Assembly (NCBI RefSeq): GCF_013391105.1 | Contig: NZ_CP058335.1 | Span: forward strand, 558,001-622,000 | DNA: 64,000 bases | Origin: Natronomonas salina | Lineage (GTDB): Archaea > Halobacteriota > Halobacteria > Halobacteriales > Haloarculaceae | Direction of reading: 5' to 3' | Shown: piece by piece, positions 1 through 9,405 of the stretch | Layout: each line of letters starts with the position of its first letter | Numbering within the stretch: the stretch's first letter is position 1 | Program-made: the position numbers and the translations under genes | The notes under the pieces: model-generated | Databases searched by the model: none | The model's input: only the letters and a program-made list of their open reading frames with translations | Told to the model about the DNA's origin: nothing

Positions 1-387
1 CGGGAAGTGACCGGTCTGGTCGCCGACGGTCGCCTCCTGAAGGTCGTCGACGCGCTGGACACGCTCGACGCTGTAGAGGCACTCGGGTTCGTCACGACGG
101 AAGTCGCCGAAGAACTGCGGTCGACGTTCGTACGGTAGCTCCGCGAGGTCGTAGCTGCGGCGCTCGACCGGGACGCCCGCGATTCGAGTCTCGTCGGGTG
201 TGGACTCCTCGGTAGTGGGCTCCGGCGTCGGCGATTCGTCGGTCGTCGGCTCCGGGGTGGGTGTCTCGTCGTCGTCGGCGTCGGTCGTACAGCCGGCGAG
301 GAGCACACTCCCCGAGGCGGCGAGCGAAACGCGACGGGCGAGGGCGCGACGAGTGAGATCGTTTGCGTCCGACTCCTGTCCAGTCAT
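1..387 (-). CDS. Tat-type secreted lipoprotein, 3' part outside the window
   Basis: The 129 visible residues form the N-terminus of an exported lipoprotein of unknown function. They show a twin-arginine region (RRALARRVSLAA, about residues 13-24) followed by the lipobox LAGC at about residues 33-36, so the protein is probably exported folded by Tat and lipid-anchored at the Cys. A low-complexity linker rich in T, P, E and D follows, with the repeated unit TPEPTT, and then an ordered-looking segment with no family I recognise. The ATG is preceded by a TATA-like element about 30 bases upstream. The gene runs off the left edge, so the main domain cannot be seen. Confidence 0.8.
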   Translation of the reverse strand, partial: MTGQESDANDLTRRALARRVSLAASGSVLLAGCTTDADDDETPTPEPTTDESPTPEPTTEESTPDETRIAGVPVERRSYDLAELPYERRPQFFGDFRRDEPECLYSVERVQRVDDLQEATVGDQTGHFP

Positions 388-414
388 TCGACTCAATCTT
401 CTTGGTCCCTCATC

Positions 415-428
415 GTTATTATATCTGT
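415..428 (-). promoter_or_regulatory. TATA-like box for the leftward lipoprotein gene
   Basis: On the minus strand the motif GATATAATAA lies about 30 bases before the ATG at 387, the usual distance for an archaeal TATA box serving a leaderless or short-leader transcript. Confidence 0.4.
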
Positions 429-712
429 GATAATCTGGTGTTAGAACTCCGTTCAACTGTGCTGGAGGAGACGTCACGAGAGGGGAGGCAATTAGGGGTT
501 CAATGGAAATGGAATCGAGGCACCGACCTAGATGATGTAGGAGCTTACCCTTCTGAGTCCGAACTGATTCGACGGTGTAACCGTGCGCTACGGGTCCGCC
601 TCGTCCCCGTCGTCAGAGAGGCTTCCACGCAGGTGCCTGGACCGCGAGATAGGACGGGATAGCCTTCAGCAGCGACCGCCGAAACGACCAGCGGAGAGAT
701 CGGGAATCGGAG
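429..712. other. Gene-free divergent intergenic region
   Basis: This stretch lies between the leftward lipoprotein gene and the rightward stress-protein gene. Short open frames cross it but none has convincing codon use or recognisable product. No repeat or RNA gene was seen. Confidence 0.5.
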
Positions 713-720
713 AATATATG
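713..720 (+). promoter_or_regulatory. TATA-like box for the universal stress protein
   Basis: The motif AATATATG is centred about 29 bases before the ATG at 746. The DNA between is AT-rich with no Shine-Dalgarno motif, suggesting a leaderless transcript. Confidence 0.45.
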
Positions 721-745
721 TAGAATAAATTGTATTAAATAATAT

Positions 746-1198
746 ATGACAATATTGGCGACCGTCGACGGCGACGACGAACGCGATCCAGTCGTCGAGA
801 CCGGCTATGACCTGGCGACCGCGTACGAGACGGAACTGCACGTCCTCCACGTCGTCACGCAGGAGGCCTTCGAATCCCGGAAGAAGACCGTCGAGCAGGT
901 CGACGAGTTCCGGGGGTACAGCAAGGAACAGCGAGCCGATGCCGCGGCGAACGTCGCCAATGAAGTGGTGATGGAGACCCTCGACGAACCGAACTTCGAG
1001 ATGGTATCGACGGTCGGACAAGTAGGCGATCCTGTCGACTCCATCATCGACGTCGCCCGTGACGTGGAGGCGGAGTACATCGTCGTGGGCGGGCGGAAAC
1101 GGTCACCCGCGGGGAAGGCTCTCTTCGGTAGTACCGCCCAGTCCGTGCTCCTCGAGTCTGATCGACCGGTCGTGACGGTCATCGACGAAGACGGGTGA
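746..1198 (+). CDS. Universal stress protein (UspA family)
   Basis: This is a 150-residue single-domain UspA-family protein, the usual length. The N-terminal strand TILATVDGDD is where UspA proteins place the Asp that contacts adenine. The C-terminal half carries VVGGRKRSPAGKALFGSTAQ, which fits the glycine-rich ATP-binding signature G-x2-G-x9-G-S/T, followed by a final hydrophobic strand (RPVVTVI). Family members are cytoplasmic stress-response proteins that often bind ATP; the particular role cannot be read from sequence. It stands alone, convergent with the next gene. Confidence 0.9.
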   Translation: MTILATVDGDDERDPVVETGYDLATAYETELHVLHVVTQEAFESRKKTVEQVDEFRGYSKEQRADAAANVANEVVMETLDEPNFEMVSTVGQVGDPVDSIIDVARDVEAEYIVVGGRKRSPAGKALFGSTAQSVLLESDRPVVTVIDEDG

Positions 1199-1208
1199 CT
1201 ACAGGCCA

Positions 1209-2555
1209 TCACGATACGGTCACGCTGGATTCGTCGGTATCGAGCGAGGAGGTGGACTGCGAGTTGGTAGCTCCCGTGTTCGTGATCTCCACCCGCTCGA
1301 TCCGTGTCGTGTCGACCGCTTCGACGGTCAGTTCGTGGCCCTCGTAGGCGAACGTCTCACCGGCGCTGACGAGCCGCCCGGACCGATCGAAGATGAAGCC
1401 GGCGACGGTCTCGTAGGCCTCACCCTCCGGCAGGTCGACGTCGAGGACTTCGTTGACGCTCTCGACGTTCACCGTGCCGTCGACGCGGACCGTGCGCTCG
1501 TCGACGACCTCGAGGGATTCCGACTCCCGGGCGTCCAGAATCTCACCGACGATCGTCTCGACGATATCCTCGGTCGTGACGAGGCCCTCGATGGTGCCGA
1601 ACTCGTCGACGACGACCACCTGTTCGATTCGCCGCCGCCGCATCTCCCGGAAGAGCTCGTCGGCCGGCTTGCTCTCGGGGACGGTGAGGGTCTCGGCGAC
1701 GAACCGGTCGATCCGGTCACCCGCCGGCGCGTTGGCGATGTCACCCAGTTCGATCACGCCGACGATGGTATCGAGGTCGCCGTCGTACGTCGGGAGTCGG
1801 GTGTGACCGCTGTCGACGCACGTCGATACGGTCTCTTCCACCGTCGCGGTCCGGGGGACCGCCGTGACGTCGAGTCGCGGCGTCATCAGTTCCTTGGCGA
1901 TGGTCGCCTCGAACCGGAGCACCCTTCGAAGCAGTTGTTGCTCCACGGAATCGATCACCCCCTCGCTCTCCCCCGTCTGTATCACCTCCCGTATCTCCTC
2001 GCGGGTCACGTACGGGTCGCCGACCGCCGACCCGCCGCCGGTCACGCGATTGACCAGGCGGGTCAACCGGTCGAACGTGGCCACGAGCGGCAGCAGGACG
2101 TACCCGGAGAGTCGGAGTGGTCGGGCGACGGTCAACGCCCACGACTCCGTGTGCTCGATGGCGTAGGACTTCGGCGCGCTCTCGCCGAACAGGAGGATGA
2201 CCGCGGTGACCCCGAACGTGGCCGCGAGGACGGCTTGGCCGCGCGCGAGGTACATCGCGAGCAGAGCCGTCGCCAGCGACGACATGGCGATGTTGACGAG
2301 ATTGTTCCCGACGAGGATCGTCACGAGCAGCCGATGGGGGTCGGATTTCAGCGCCTCGACCGTCTCGGCGCCGTCCACGCCTTCCTCGGCCAGCGCCTCG
2401 ATCCGGTGTCGGGGCAGCGAGAACATCGCGATCTCGGCCGACGAGAAGAACGCCGACAGGACGAGCAACACCAGGAGCGCGCCGACGCCGAGGGTGGCGA
2501 CGAGCGCCGTCGAGCCAGCATCGATCCCCACCATCCCGATGCTGGTCGCCGTCAT
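1209..2555 (-). CDS. CNNM/CorC-type membrane protein (DUF21 - CBS pair - CorC_HlyC)
   Basis: The 448 residues have the classic hemolysin-III-like/CNNM layout. An N-terminal DUF21 region of about 180 residues has several membrane segments and the typical start SAFFSSAEIAMFSL. A tandem CBS pair follows (about 205-325), including the motif VVVDEFGTIEGLVTTEDIVE, and a C-terminal transporter-associated domain (about 345-420). Family members are linked to Mg2+ or Na+ transport, or to its regulation by nucleotide binding to the CBS pair. The ATG lies 3 bases after the stop of the ABC ATPase gene, so it is probably co-transcribed with that operon. Confidence 0.88.
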   Translation of the reverse strand: MTATSIGMVGIDAGSTALVATLGVGALLVLLVLSAFFSSAEIAMFSLPRHRIEALAEEGVDGAETVEALKSDPHRLLVTILVGNNLVNIAMSSLATALLAMYLARGQAVLAATFGVTAVILLFGESAPKSYAIEHTESWALTVARPLRLSGYVLLPLVATFDRLTRLVNRVTGGGSAVGDPYVTREEIREVIQTGESEGVIDSVEQQLLRRVLRFEATIAKELMTPRLDVTAVPRTATVEETVSTCVDSGHTRLPTYDGDLDTIVGVIELGDIANAPAGDRIDRFVAETLTVPESKPADELFREMRRRRIEQVVVVDEFGTIEGLVTTEDIVETIVGEILDARESESLEVVDERTVRVDGTVNVESVNEVLDVDLPEGEAYETVAGFIFDRSGRLVSAGETFAYEGHELTVEAVDTTRIERVEITNTGATNSQSTSSLDTDESSVTVS

Positions 2556-2558
2556 CGG

Positions 2559-4664
2559 TCAGTCGCCCATCGAATCGACGTCGGTCGGCATTTCGGGTCC
2601 AGTCTCGTCCGTCGGCGGCGTCTTCGCCACCGCCGATTCCGTCTCGTCGTCCGGGAAGTAACACGCCGCCCGGTGGTCGGGGTCGCCGGCTTCGTCGAGG
2701 CCGGGCTCGACGCCCCAGCACTTCTCTTCGGACTTCGGACACCGCGGCGCGAACGCACACCCGGAGGGCAGGTCGACCGGGTCCGGAGGCTCGCCCTCGA
2801 GCAACACCCGGGTCCGGTCGGCGGTGGGGTCCTTCTCCGGCGCCGCCGCCAACAGCGAGGACGTGTAGGGGTGTTTCGGCTGGGCAGCGATGCGGTCGAC
2901 GTCGCCCTCCTCGATGATTCGGCCGAGGTACATGATGGCGAGCCGGTCGGAGACCTGCATCAGGCTCGCGAGGTCGTGGGAGATGTAGACGATCCCGATG
3001 TCCTCGGTATCGGCGAGCCGACGCAGGAGGTTCAGCAGGTTGACCTTCAGCGAGACGTCCAGCATCGAGGCCGGCTCGTCGCAGATGAGGAAGTCGGGGT
3101 CCAGCACGAGCGCCTTCGCGACGGCGACGCGCTGGCGCTGGCCGCCGGAGAGCTCGTGGGGGTACTGGTCGAGGAACTGCTCGGCCGGCGTCAGGCCCAC
3201 TCGCTCGAGAGTCTCGATGATCGCCTGTTCCTTCTCGTCGGTGCGGTAGCCGTGGATCGTCAGCGGCTCGCCGACCAGCTTGCGGACCGTCTGTCGCGGG
3301 TTCAGCGAGTCGAAGGGGTCCTGGAAGATGATCTGGACCTTCCGGCGGAACTCCTTGAGGTTCCCGTCCATGTAGTGGTCGTGCGACTCGCCGTCGAAGA
3401 CCATCTCGCCGCCCGTCGGCTCCTCCAGGAGCGCGATCGTCTCGCCGAGCGTCGACTTCCCACAGCCGCTCTCCCCCGCGATGCCGAGCACCTCGGAGCG
3501 ACGGACCGACAGCGAGACGCCGTCGACGGCCTTCACGTAATCCGGGGACTCGCCGCGGAACTTCCCGATGAGCGACTGGCTCTGCTCGTAGTACTTCTCC
3601 AGATTGTCCGTCTCGAGGATGACCTCACCGCGACCGGACTCCCCCGCCCCGTCGTCGGTGATGTCCCACGTCTCGGGGTTCTTCGCTTCCTCGCGCATCG
3701 TCGCGGCCTGATCGACGTGGTGGCACGCCGACCGGTGATTCCGGTTCGGCAGTTCGTGCAGAGGTGGATGGGACTCCTCGCACTCCTCGGTCGAGAACGG
3801 ACACCGGTCCTTGAAGACGCAAGCCGAGGGCTCCTGATTGAGATTCGGGGGCGACCCAGGGATGGCAACCGGATCCTCGTCGCCCTCGTCGATCTCCGGG
3901 AAGGAGTTCTTCAGCCCCATCGTGTAGGGGTTGGTCGGGTTGACGAGCACGTTGTCGACGCTTCCCTGCTCCATCACCTTCCCGCCGTAGAGGATCGACA
4001 GCTCGTCGCAGGTCTCCGCGATGACGCCGATCTCGTGGGTGATGAGGAGAAGCGAGCTGTCCATCCGCTCTTGGATCTCCAGGATCTTGTCGATGATCTT
4101 GTCCTGGACGATAACGTCCAGGCCGGTCGTCGGCTCGTCGGCGATGATGAGGTCCGGCTCCAGCGCCAGCGCCATGGCGATCGTGACGCGCTGACGCATC
4201 CCGCCGGAGAACTCGTGTGGGTAGTCGTCGATGCGGTCGGGGTCGAGGCCCACCATCTCGAACAGTTCGCGGACGCGCCCGCGGGCCTTCGAGTCCGTGA
4301 CGTTCCGGTGGGTGTGGATCGCCTGGGCGATCTGGTCGCCGGTCGACATCACCGGGTCCAGCGAGTCCATCGCGCTCTGGGGGATGTAGGCGATGTCCTC
4401 CCAGAGGACGTCCCGGCGTTCCGCCTCGGAGAGGGCGGTGAGGTCGCGACCCTCGAACTCGACGGTGCCCGATTCGACGGTCCCGTTCCCGGGAAGCAAC
4501 CCGAGGATGGCCTCGGCGACGGTGGACTTCCCCGAGCCGGATTCGCCGGCGAGGCCGTAGTTCACTCCCTCGTCGATGCTGAACGAGACGTCGTTGACCG
4601 CGTGGACCGTCTCGTCGTCGGTTGCGTACGTGACCTTCAGGTTCTCGATGTTGAGTAGCGTCAT
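2559..4664 (-). CDS. Peptide/nickel-type ABC transporter, fused double ATPase (DppD-DppF-like)
   Basis: Two complete nucleotide-binding domains are fused in 701 residues. The first has Walker A GESGSGKST and signature FSGGMRQR; the second has Walker A GESGCGKST and signature LSGGQRQR. Each is followed by the Cys-rich C-terminal extension typical of oligopeptide/dipeptide ATPases, seen as CVFKDRCPFSTEEC and CAFAPRCPKSEEKC. Bacteria usually encode these as separate DppD and DppF subunits. I chose the ATG that overlaps the upstream permease stop as ATGA; the frame stays open for 36 codons further upstream, but that extension is antisense-like. Substrate is unknown. Confidence 0.92.
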   Translation of the reverse strand: MTLLNIENLKVTYATDDETVHAVNDVSFSIDEGVNYGLAGESGSGKSTVAEAILGLLPGNGTVESGTVEFEGRDLTALSEAERRDVLWEDIAYIPQSAMDSLDPVMSTGDQIAQAIHTHRNVTDSKARGRVRELFEMVGLDPDRIDDYPHEFSGGMRQRVTIAMALALEPDLIIADEPTTGLDVIVQDKIIDKILEIQERMDSSLLLITHEIGVIAETCDELSILYGGKVMEQGSVDNVLVNPTNPYTMGLKNSFPEIDEGDEDPVAIPGSPPNLNQEPSACVFKDRCPFSTEECEESHPPLHELPNRNHRSACHHVDQAATMREEAKNPETWDITDDGAGESGRGEVILETDNLEKYYEQSQSLIGKFRGESPDYVKAVDGVSLSVRRSEVLGIAGESGCGKSTLGETIALLEEPTGGEMVFDGESHDHYMDGNLKEFRRKVQIIFQDPFDSLNPRQTVRKLVGEPLTIHGYRTDEKEQAIIETLERVGLTPAEQFLDQYPHELSGGQRQRVAVAKALVLDPDFLICDEPASMLDVSLKVNLLNLLRRLADTEDIGIVYISHDLASLMQVSDRLAIMYLGRIIEEGDVDRIAAQPKHPYTSSLLAAAPEKDPTADRTRVLLEGEPPDPVDLPSGCAFAPRCPKSEEKCWGVEPGLDEAGDPDHRAACYFPDDETESAVAKTPPTDETGPEMPTDVDSMGD

Positions 4665-5581
4665 TGTTCGGATCGGATCTCTGGGTTGACGACCTCCTCG
4701 TAGGCGCGCCCGATGAGGAAGACCGAGGTGGTTATCGCGGCGATACCGATGGCGGGCGGGAGGACCCACCACCAGGCGACCCGCATGTTCCCGGACTCGA
4801 AGACCTGCCGGAGCATCCGACCCCAGCTGGTCATCGTCGGGTCGCCGAAGCCGAGGAACGCGAGGCTGGCCTGCGCGGCGATGGCCCAGGCGACGCCGTA
4901 GGCGGTGTACAGGAAGCCGATGGGCAGCACGTTCGGCGCGACGTGGTACAGCATCGTCCGGAGGTCGCTGGCGCCGCTGGCCTTCGCGGACTTCACGAAC
5001 GTCCGTTCCCGGACCGAGAGGACCTCCGAGCGGACGACACGGGCGGGCATCTTCCAGAGGAAGCCCGCGATGATGGCCGTGATCAGCCAGACGCTCGGCG
5101 TCACGAACGTCAGCAACAGCAGCGCCATCGGCATGAACGGCAGCGAGAACGTCAGGTCGGTCAGCCGCATCAACACCTCGTCGACCCAGCCGCCGTAGTA
5201 GCCGCTGACCAGCCCGACGAGGAAGCCGATGACCCCGGTTCCGACCCCGCCGAACAGTCCGACGATGAACGTCGGCTGCGCGCCCGCGAGGAACTGGCTC
5301 AGGACGTCCTTCCCGAAGGCGGTCGTGCCGAACACCGCCTCTCCGGACGGCTGGTCAAGCCGGAGTATCTGTCCGTCTTCGCCGCGGACGTCGTGTTCGA
5401 TGGGGTCGTGCGGGGCGAGCATCGGCCCGAACAGACCCAGCAGGACGAACAGCGCGACGATGATGAGCCCGGCGAACGCCAGTCGGTCCTGTCGGAGGAA
5501 CGCGAACTGGTCGGCGACGAAGCCGCCCCAGCTGTGGAGGCGCTCGGAGATGGCTGATCGCTGCTCCGTCTCGGTGCTCAT
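4661..5581 (-). CDS. dppC: Peptide-type ABC transporter permease (DppC family)
   Basis: The 306-residue inner-membrane permease begins with an N-terminal cytoplasmic stretch, then a first membrane helix (about 36-57). A DppC-type loop with APHDPIEHD follows, and then a BPD_transp_1 domain with five further helices. The EAA-type coupling loop is visible as SAKASGASDLRTMLYHVAPNVLP at about residues 200-222 and would contact the ATPase. Its start overlaps the stop of dppB and its stop overlaps the start of the ATPase gene, both as ATGA, so the three genes are translationally coupled. Confidence 0.92.
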   Translation of the reverse strand: MSTETEQRSAISERLHSWGGFVADQFAFLRQDRLAFAGLIIVALFVLLGLFGPMLAPHDPIEHDVRGEDGQILRLDQPSGEAVFGTTAFGKDVLSQFLAGAQPTFIVGLFGGVGTGVIGFLVGLVSGYYGGWVDEVLMRLTDLTFSLPFMPMALLLLTFVTPSVWLITAIIAGFLWKMPARVVRSEVLSVRERTFVKSAKASGASDLRTMLYHVAPNVLPIGFLYTAYGVAWAIAAQASLAFLGFGDPTMTSWGRMLRQVFESGNMRVAWWWVLPPAIGIAAITTSVFLIGRAYEEVVNPEIRSEQ

Positions 5582-6573
5582 GCGGTCCCACCTCCGCTGG
5601 TCGATACGGTCGGATCGAAGTACGCGTAGAGGACGTCAGCGAGGAGGTTCGCGATGATCACCGCGAGCGCCATGATGAACACCGCGGCCTGGACGAGCGG
5701 GTAGTCCTGCTGCTGGATCGCCAGGACGAGCTCCCGGCCGATCCCGGGCCAGCCGAAGACGACCTCGAGGAGGATCAGCCCCTGGAAGATCATCCCGAGG
5801 CGGAGCGCGAAGTACGTCAGGATGGGTAGCATCGAATTCCGCCCGGCGCGGGCGAGCTGCTCCATCTCCGTGAGGCCCTTGGCGCGGTGCAGCTTGAGGA
5901 ACTCCGAGCCGCGCTTCTCGACGACGCCGTTGCGGGCGAGCAACAGGAAGTCGCCGCTGAAGTACAACACCGCGATGGTGAACGGCAGGATGTAGTGGTG
6001 GGCGAAGTCCAGGGAGAGGAAGGTATCGAGGTAGCCGTCCGGGGTCGCCGTCACCGACCGCATCCCGAAGGCGGGGACGAGTTCGAGGTTGTACGCGAAG
6101 ATGATGATGAAGAAGATGGCGGTGATGAACACGGGCGTCGACCGCAGGAACGTCGTCGTGATGATGCTGGCCTTCTCGAGGGTGCTCCCGCGGTTCCAGC
6201 CGACGTACATGCCGAGCAGAGAGCTCAGGATCGCCGTCGTCACCAGCGCCGGCACCAGCAGGACGAGCGTGTTCACGAGCCGGGGCTCGAGGACCTCCCA
6301 GACCGGCTGGCTCCGGAGGATGGAGTAGCCGAACTGGAATGTCAGCAGGCTCCAGATGTAGTCGAGGTACTGCTGCCACATCGGTTTGTTCAGGCCGTAC
6401 ATGGCCCGGATTTCCTCGATCTGTTCCTGGTTGAGGTTCCCGGAGGTCACGAGGGCCTCGAACGGGCTCCCCGGCAGGAGCCGGAGGACGACGAAGATGA
6501 CCGAGACCGCCACGAGCGTCAGACCGATGGAGACGGCGATCCGCTTGAGCAGGAATCGCAGGAACTGGTTCAT
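5578..6573 (-). CDS. dppB: Peptide-type ABC transporter permease (DppB family)
   Basis: The 331-residue permease begins with the DppB-type helix (RIAVSIGLTLVAVSVIFVVL) and the motif RLLPGSPFEALV. Further membrane segments follow, with an EAA-like loop (HRAKGLTEMEQLARAGRNSMLPIL) at about residues 230-252. It is the partner of DppC and together they form the membrane channel. The gene begins 107 bases after the stop of the binding-protein gene, a gap large enough for a processing or attenuation site though none is evident. Confidence 0.92.
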   Translation of the reverse strand: MNQFLRFLLKRIAVSIGLTLVAVSVIFVVLRLLPGSPFEALVTSGNLNQEQIEEIRAMYGLNKPMWQQYLDYIWSLLTFQFGYSILRSQPVWEVLEPRLVNTLVLLVPALVTTAILSSLLGMYVGWNRGSTLEKASIITTTFLRSTPVFITAIFFIIIFAYNLELVPAFGMRSVTATPDGYLDTFLSLDFAHHYILPFTIAVLYFSGDFLLLARNGVVEKRGSEFLKLHRAKGLTEMEQLARAGRNSMLPILTYFALRLGMIFQGLILLEVVFGWPGIGRELVLAIQQQDYPLVQAAVFIMALAVIIANLLADVLYAYFDPTVSTSGGGTA

Positions 6574-6680
6574 CGGCGCACCTCACGGATCGGCCGGGAT
6601 GGTCCTGCATCGGTACGTGCCGTCGGTTTGCTGCGGGTCGAGTGTCGTGCTGTGTGTGGAATCATGCTGGCACCTTGCTG

Positions 6681-8588
6681 TTACGAGAAGTCGGGCTGGT
6701 CGAGTTCGTCACGACGTTTGTACTGGTTGCCGTCCTGGATCCGCTCGACGAACGCCGCCCAGGCGTCGCCGTTCGGGAACCGCAGGTTGTCGTTGTCGTC
6801 CCACGTGTACCCGGCGCGTTCGAGGATCGCCCGGGCCGCCTCGATGTCGTACTCATAGTGGGTGACGTCGTCGTTGTGCCACTGGGTCAGATCCGAGATC
6901 GGGTTCTCACCGGTAGGGACCGTCCCGCGGCCCAGCAGGACCTCGTCGACGAACCGCTCGGAGTTCATCGCCTTCGCGAGCGCCACGCGGAACTCCTTGT
7001 CGCGGACCAGCGGACAGGAGAACATCAGCTTGTTATCGAGCGGCGCGAAGTTCCCGGTCACGATGGTCTCGATGCCGTCGGTATCGGAGGCCCGATCTGC
7101 CTGGCTGTTCGAGAGCGTCGTGCCGACGGCGTCGATCTCGCCGCCCTCCAGCGACCCGAGCAGGGCGTCGATGTTGCCGATGTTGATCCAGACGACCCCC
7201 TCGATACCGTCGCCGCGCTCGGCCTGGTCGCCCAGCACGTCGGCCCGCCACTCGTCGTCGAACATCCAGTGGCCGTCGTTCCGCGAAGCCTCGAAGCGCG
7301 TCCCCTGCTCCCAGTTCTCGAAGACGAAGGGACCGGTCCCGACTGGGGGGTCGGGGTTGTGCTGTGAGGGGGAGTCGACGTCCTCCCATCGGTGCTTCGG
7401 GATGATGACGCTGCGGACCACCCGCTGGGTCATGAACGAGGCGTCGGGGTTCGTGAGGTTGAACCGGACCTCGTGGTCGCCGAGGACCTCGACGGAGTCG
7501 ATCGGCTCGTAGAACGGCGTCTGGCTCGACGCCGAGTACTCCTGGTAGTAGTCGACGGTGAACTTCACGTCCTCGGCCGTGAACGGCTCGCCGTCGTGCC
7601 ACTCGACGCCCTCCCGGAGCGACAGCTCGACGGTCGTGTCGTCGACGAAGCCGCCGCCCGACGCGAGCGCGGGGACGACGCCCAGATCGGGCGTCGCGTC
7701 GAAGAGCCCGTCGTAGATGAACGAGAGGCGCTTCTCCTCGGCGCCGCCGGCCGCCCAGGGCAGGTTCAGGGAGTTCATCGAGGTCGTGACGCCCTTGACG
7801 TAGGTCCGGTCGTCGGTCTCGGGTTGCAGGTTCACCTCGGTCCACTGGAAGGAGTCGCCCGTGGGCCCGTTCCCCGGCGTCCGGACGTAGCCGCTCCACC
7901 GCTCGGAGTTCACGGCCGTGACGATGTCGGAGAAGAGCGTGATGAGCGCGCCGACGTCCTCCGCGAAGATCTCCTGAGCCTGGTCGACCAGTTCCTCTCG
8001 GCGTTCCCGGTCAGTTTCCTGAGCCTGTTCGATCAGCAGTTCCTGTAACTCGGGGTGGTAGTAGTTATCGTAGTTCGAGAGGTTCCCCTCGGTTCTGCGC
8101 ATCAGGAGGGGATTGGGGTCGAGTCCCCGCTGAGGGTCCGGCCCGTGGGTGCTCATCGAGATGACTGCCTCGAGGCCGGCGGTCGACCAGCTCTGGGCGT
8201 ACAGCTGGTTCAGCGGCCTATCGTTGAAGTCGACGCTGATGCCCAGGTCGTTGAGTCCTCGCTTCACCATCAACGCGTGCTCGCGCATCCAGGGGTCGTC
8301 CTCCCGCGAGAACTCGACCGGCAGTCGGTCCAGGACGGCCCCGGCCGTCGCGCTGTAGTCGAGCGGCGGTGACTCCGCGTCGATCGTCTCCCAGTCGCGC
8401 CAGTACTGCGTTTCGACCGTCTCCGGCGTCCCCTCCGGCACCTCCGGGGTGAGGTCTTCGGCATTCCGGTCGCCGCCGCTGCACCCCGCCAGCGCAGCAG
8501 CGCCGACCGCGGCCGCCGACGCCACGTAGCGACGGCGGGTGAGCCGAGGAGAAGGACCACGGGTCGAGTCCTGGTTCTGGTGTGCCAT
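6681..8588 (-). CDS. Peptide-type ABC transporter substrate-binding lipoprotein (SBP family 5)
   Basis: The 635 residues start with a twin-arginine signal (TRRRYVASAAAVG) and lipobox LAGC near residue 36, so the protein is probably Tat-exported and lipid-anchored outside the membrane. The body matches family 5 extracellular solute-binding proteins (OppA/DppA/NikA), including LREGVEWHDGEPFTAEDVKFTVDYY and the later GTGPFVFENWE. It is the first gene of the transporter operon and delivers substrate to the DppB/DppC channel. Haloarchaea have many paralogues; peptide, sugar or nickel substrates are all possible. Confidence 0.92.
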   Translation of the reverse strand: MAHQNQDSTRGPSPRLTRRRYVASAAAVGAAALAGCSGGDRNAEDLTPEVPEGTPETVETQYWRDWETIDAESPPLDYSATAGAVLDRLPVEFSREDDPWMREHALMVKRGLNDLGISVDFNDRPLNQLYAQSWSTAGLEAVISMSTHGPDPQRGLDPNPLLMRRTEGNLSNYDNYYHPELQELLIEQAQETDRERREELVDQAQEIFAEDVGALITLFSDIVTAVNSERWSGYVRTPGNGPTGDSFQWTEVNLQPETDDRTYVKGVTTSMNSLNLPWAAGGAEEKRLSFIYDGLFDATPDLGVVPALASGGGFVDDTTVELSLREGVEWHDGEPFTAEDVKFTVDYYQEYSASSQTPFYEPIDSVEVLGDHEVRFNLTNPDASFMTQRVVRSVIIPKHRWEDVDSPSQHNPDPPVGTGPFVFENWEQGTRFEASRNDGHWMFDDEWRADVLGDQAERGDGIEGVVWINIGNIDALLGSLEGGEIDAVGTTLSNSQADRASDTDGIETIVTGNFAPLDNKLMFSCPLVRDKEFRVALAKAMNSERFVDEVLLGRGTVPTGENPISDLTQWHNDDVTHYEYDIEAARAILERAGYTWDDNDNLRFPNGDAWAAFVERIQDGNQYKRRDELDQPDFS

Positions 8589-8651
8589 CCTGCCCCACTA
8601 TATTGGGTTGTATAGAATCGGTCTATTCCCTATCCGGGGCGATACCTATCG

Positions 8652-8662
8652 AACTTTAAGTA
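8652..8662 (-). promoter_or_regulatory. Putative TATA-like box for the ABC transporter operon
   Basis: The minus-strand sequence CTACTTAAAGT lies about 70 bases before the binding-protein ATG, implying a leader of about 40 bases. It is one of two AT-rich candidates; the other is TTCTATAC nearer the start. A purine-rich GGGGCAGG sits just before the ATG. Confidence 0.35.
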
Positions 8663-8739
8663 GGGCCGGGCGGAATCTGGCAGCAGAGCGGTTGGACCAA
8701 CTCATAAGTAGACGGCCAGTAGGTGCTCGGCCTCGGCCA

Positions 8740-9405
8740 CTACTCGCGGGGCCCGTAGATGAGTTCGAGGAGCGCGCCTTCCGCAGTTCGCAACCGCTCG
8801 CTGACCGTCGACTGCGCGATGTCGAGTTCGGCGGCCAGTTCCGTCTCCGAGATCTCCCGCGGGACCGAGAAGTAGCCGTGATTGTAGGCCATCTCCAGTA
8901 TCGCCAGCTGTTCGGTGGTCAGCTTCGAGACGAGGACCTCGGTCAGTCGGCCGCTGTCGAGTAGCTCGCCCGGCTCCTCGTCCTGTGTGACCGACAGCAG
9001 TTCGAACTCGCCGAGGGTCGCCTGAATCTCGTCGGCCAGCGACCGGAACTGGTCCCAGTCCCGCGTCGTCGCGACGACCTCGAAGACCCCGTTCTGGAGG
9101 ACAATTCGGTTCGGGATGGCTTCCTGTCGCAGGACCAGTCCGAGGATGAACGGGTACGACTCCTTCGCCAGGACGGTGATCCGGCGGATCTCCACGTCGC
9201 TCGATTCGGTGGGGATCTCGCTGGTGTAGTACAGCGACACCCCGGAGATATCGTCGACAATCGCCTGAGGGTCGAAGGGCTCCTCGGAGACGATGGTCAG
9301 CGATTCGATCCAGGCCCCGTCCTCAACGTAGAACGCGTTATCGAGTTCGATGCTCCGGAGTGCCGGCAGTCGCTTGGCTAGCTCCGCCATGATCCCGGTC
9401 GTCAT
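8740..9405 (-). CDS. HTH_10 (Bat-type) transcriptional regulator
   Basis: The 221-residue protein has an N-terminal sensory or ligand-type region (about 1-150). Its C-terminal bacterio-opsin-activator type helix-turn-helix is seen in LTTEQLAILEMAYNHGYF and then ISETELAAELDIAQSTVSERLRTAE. This class is widespread in haloarchaea and regulates neighbouring metabolic or transport genes. It lies between the ABC transporter operon and the SLC13 transporter, all in the same direction, so either could be its target. A second ATG lies five codons into the frame. Confidence 0.88.
   Translation of the reverse strand: MTTGIMAELAKRLPALRSIELDNAFYVEDGAWIESLTIVSEEPFDPQAIVDDISGVSLYYTSEIPTESSDVEIRRITVLAKESYPFILGLVLRQEAIPNRIVLQNGVFEVVATTRDWDQFRSLADEIQATLGEFELLSVTQDEEPGELLDSGRLTEVLVSKLTTEQLAILEMAYNHGYFSVPREISETELAAELDIAQSTVSERLRTAEGALLELIYGPRE

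Noticed and set aside
1335-4658. 1107-codon frame on the plus strand
   Set aside because: Lies entirely opposite the CNNM and ABC ATPase genes; its long openness is a by-product of high GC and codon bias.
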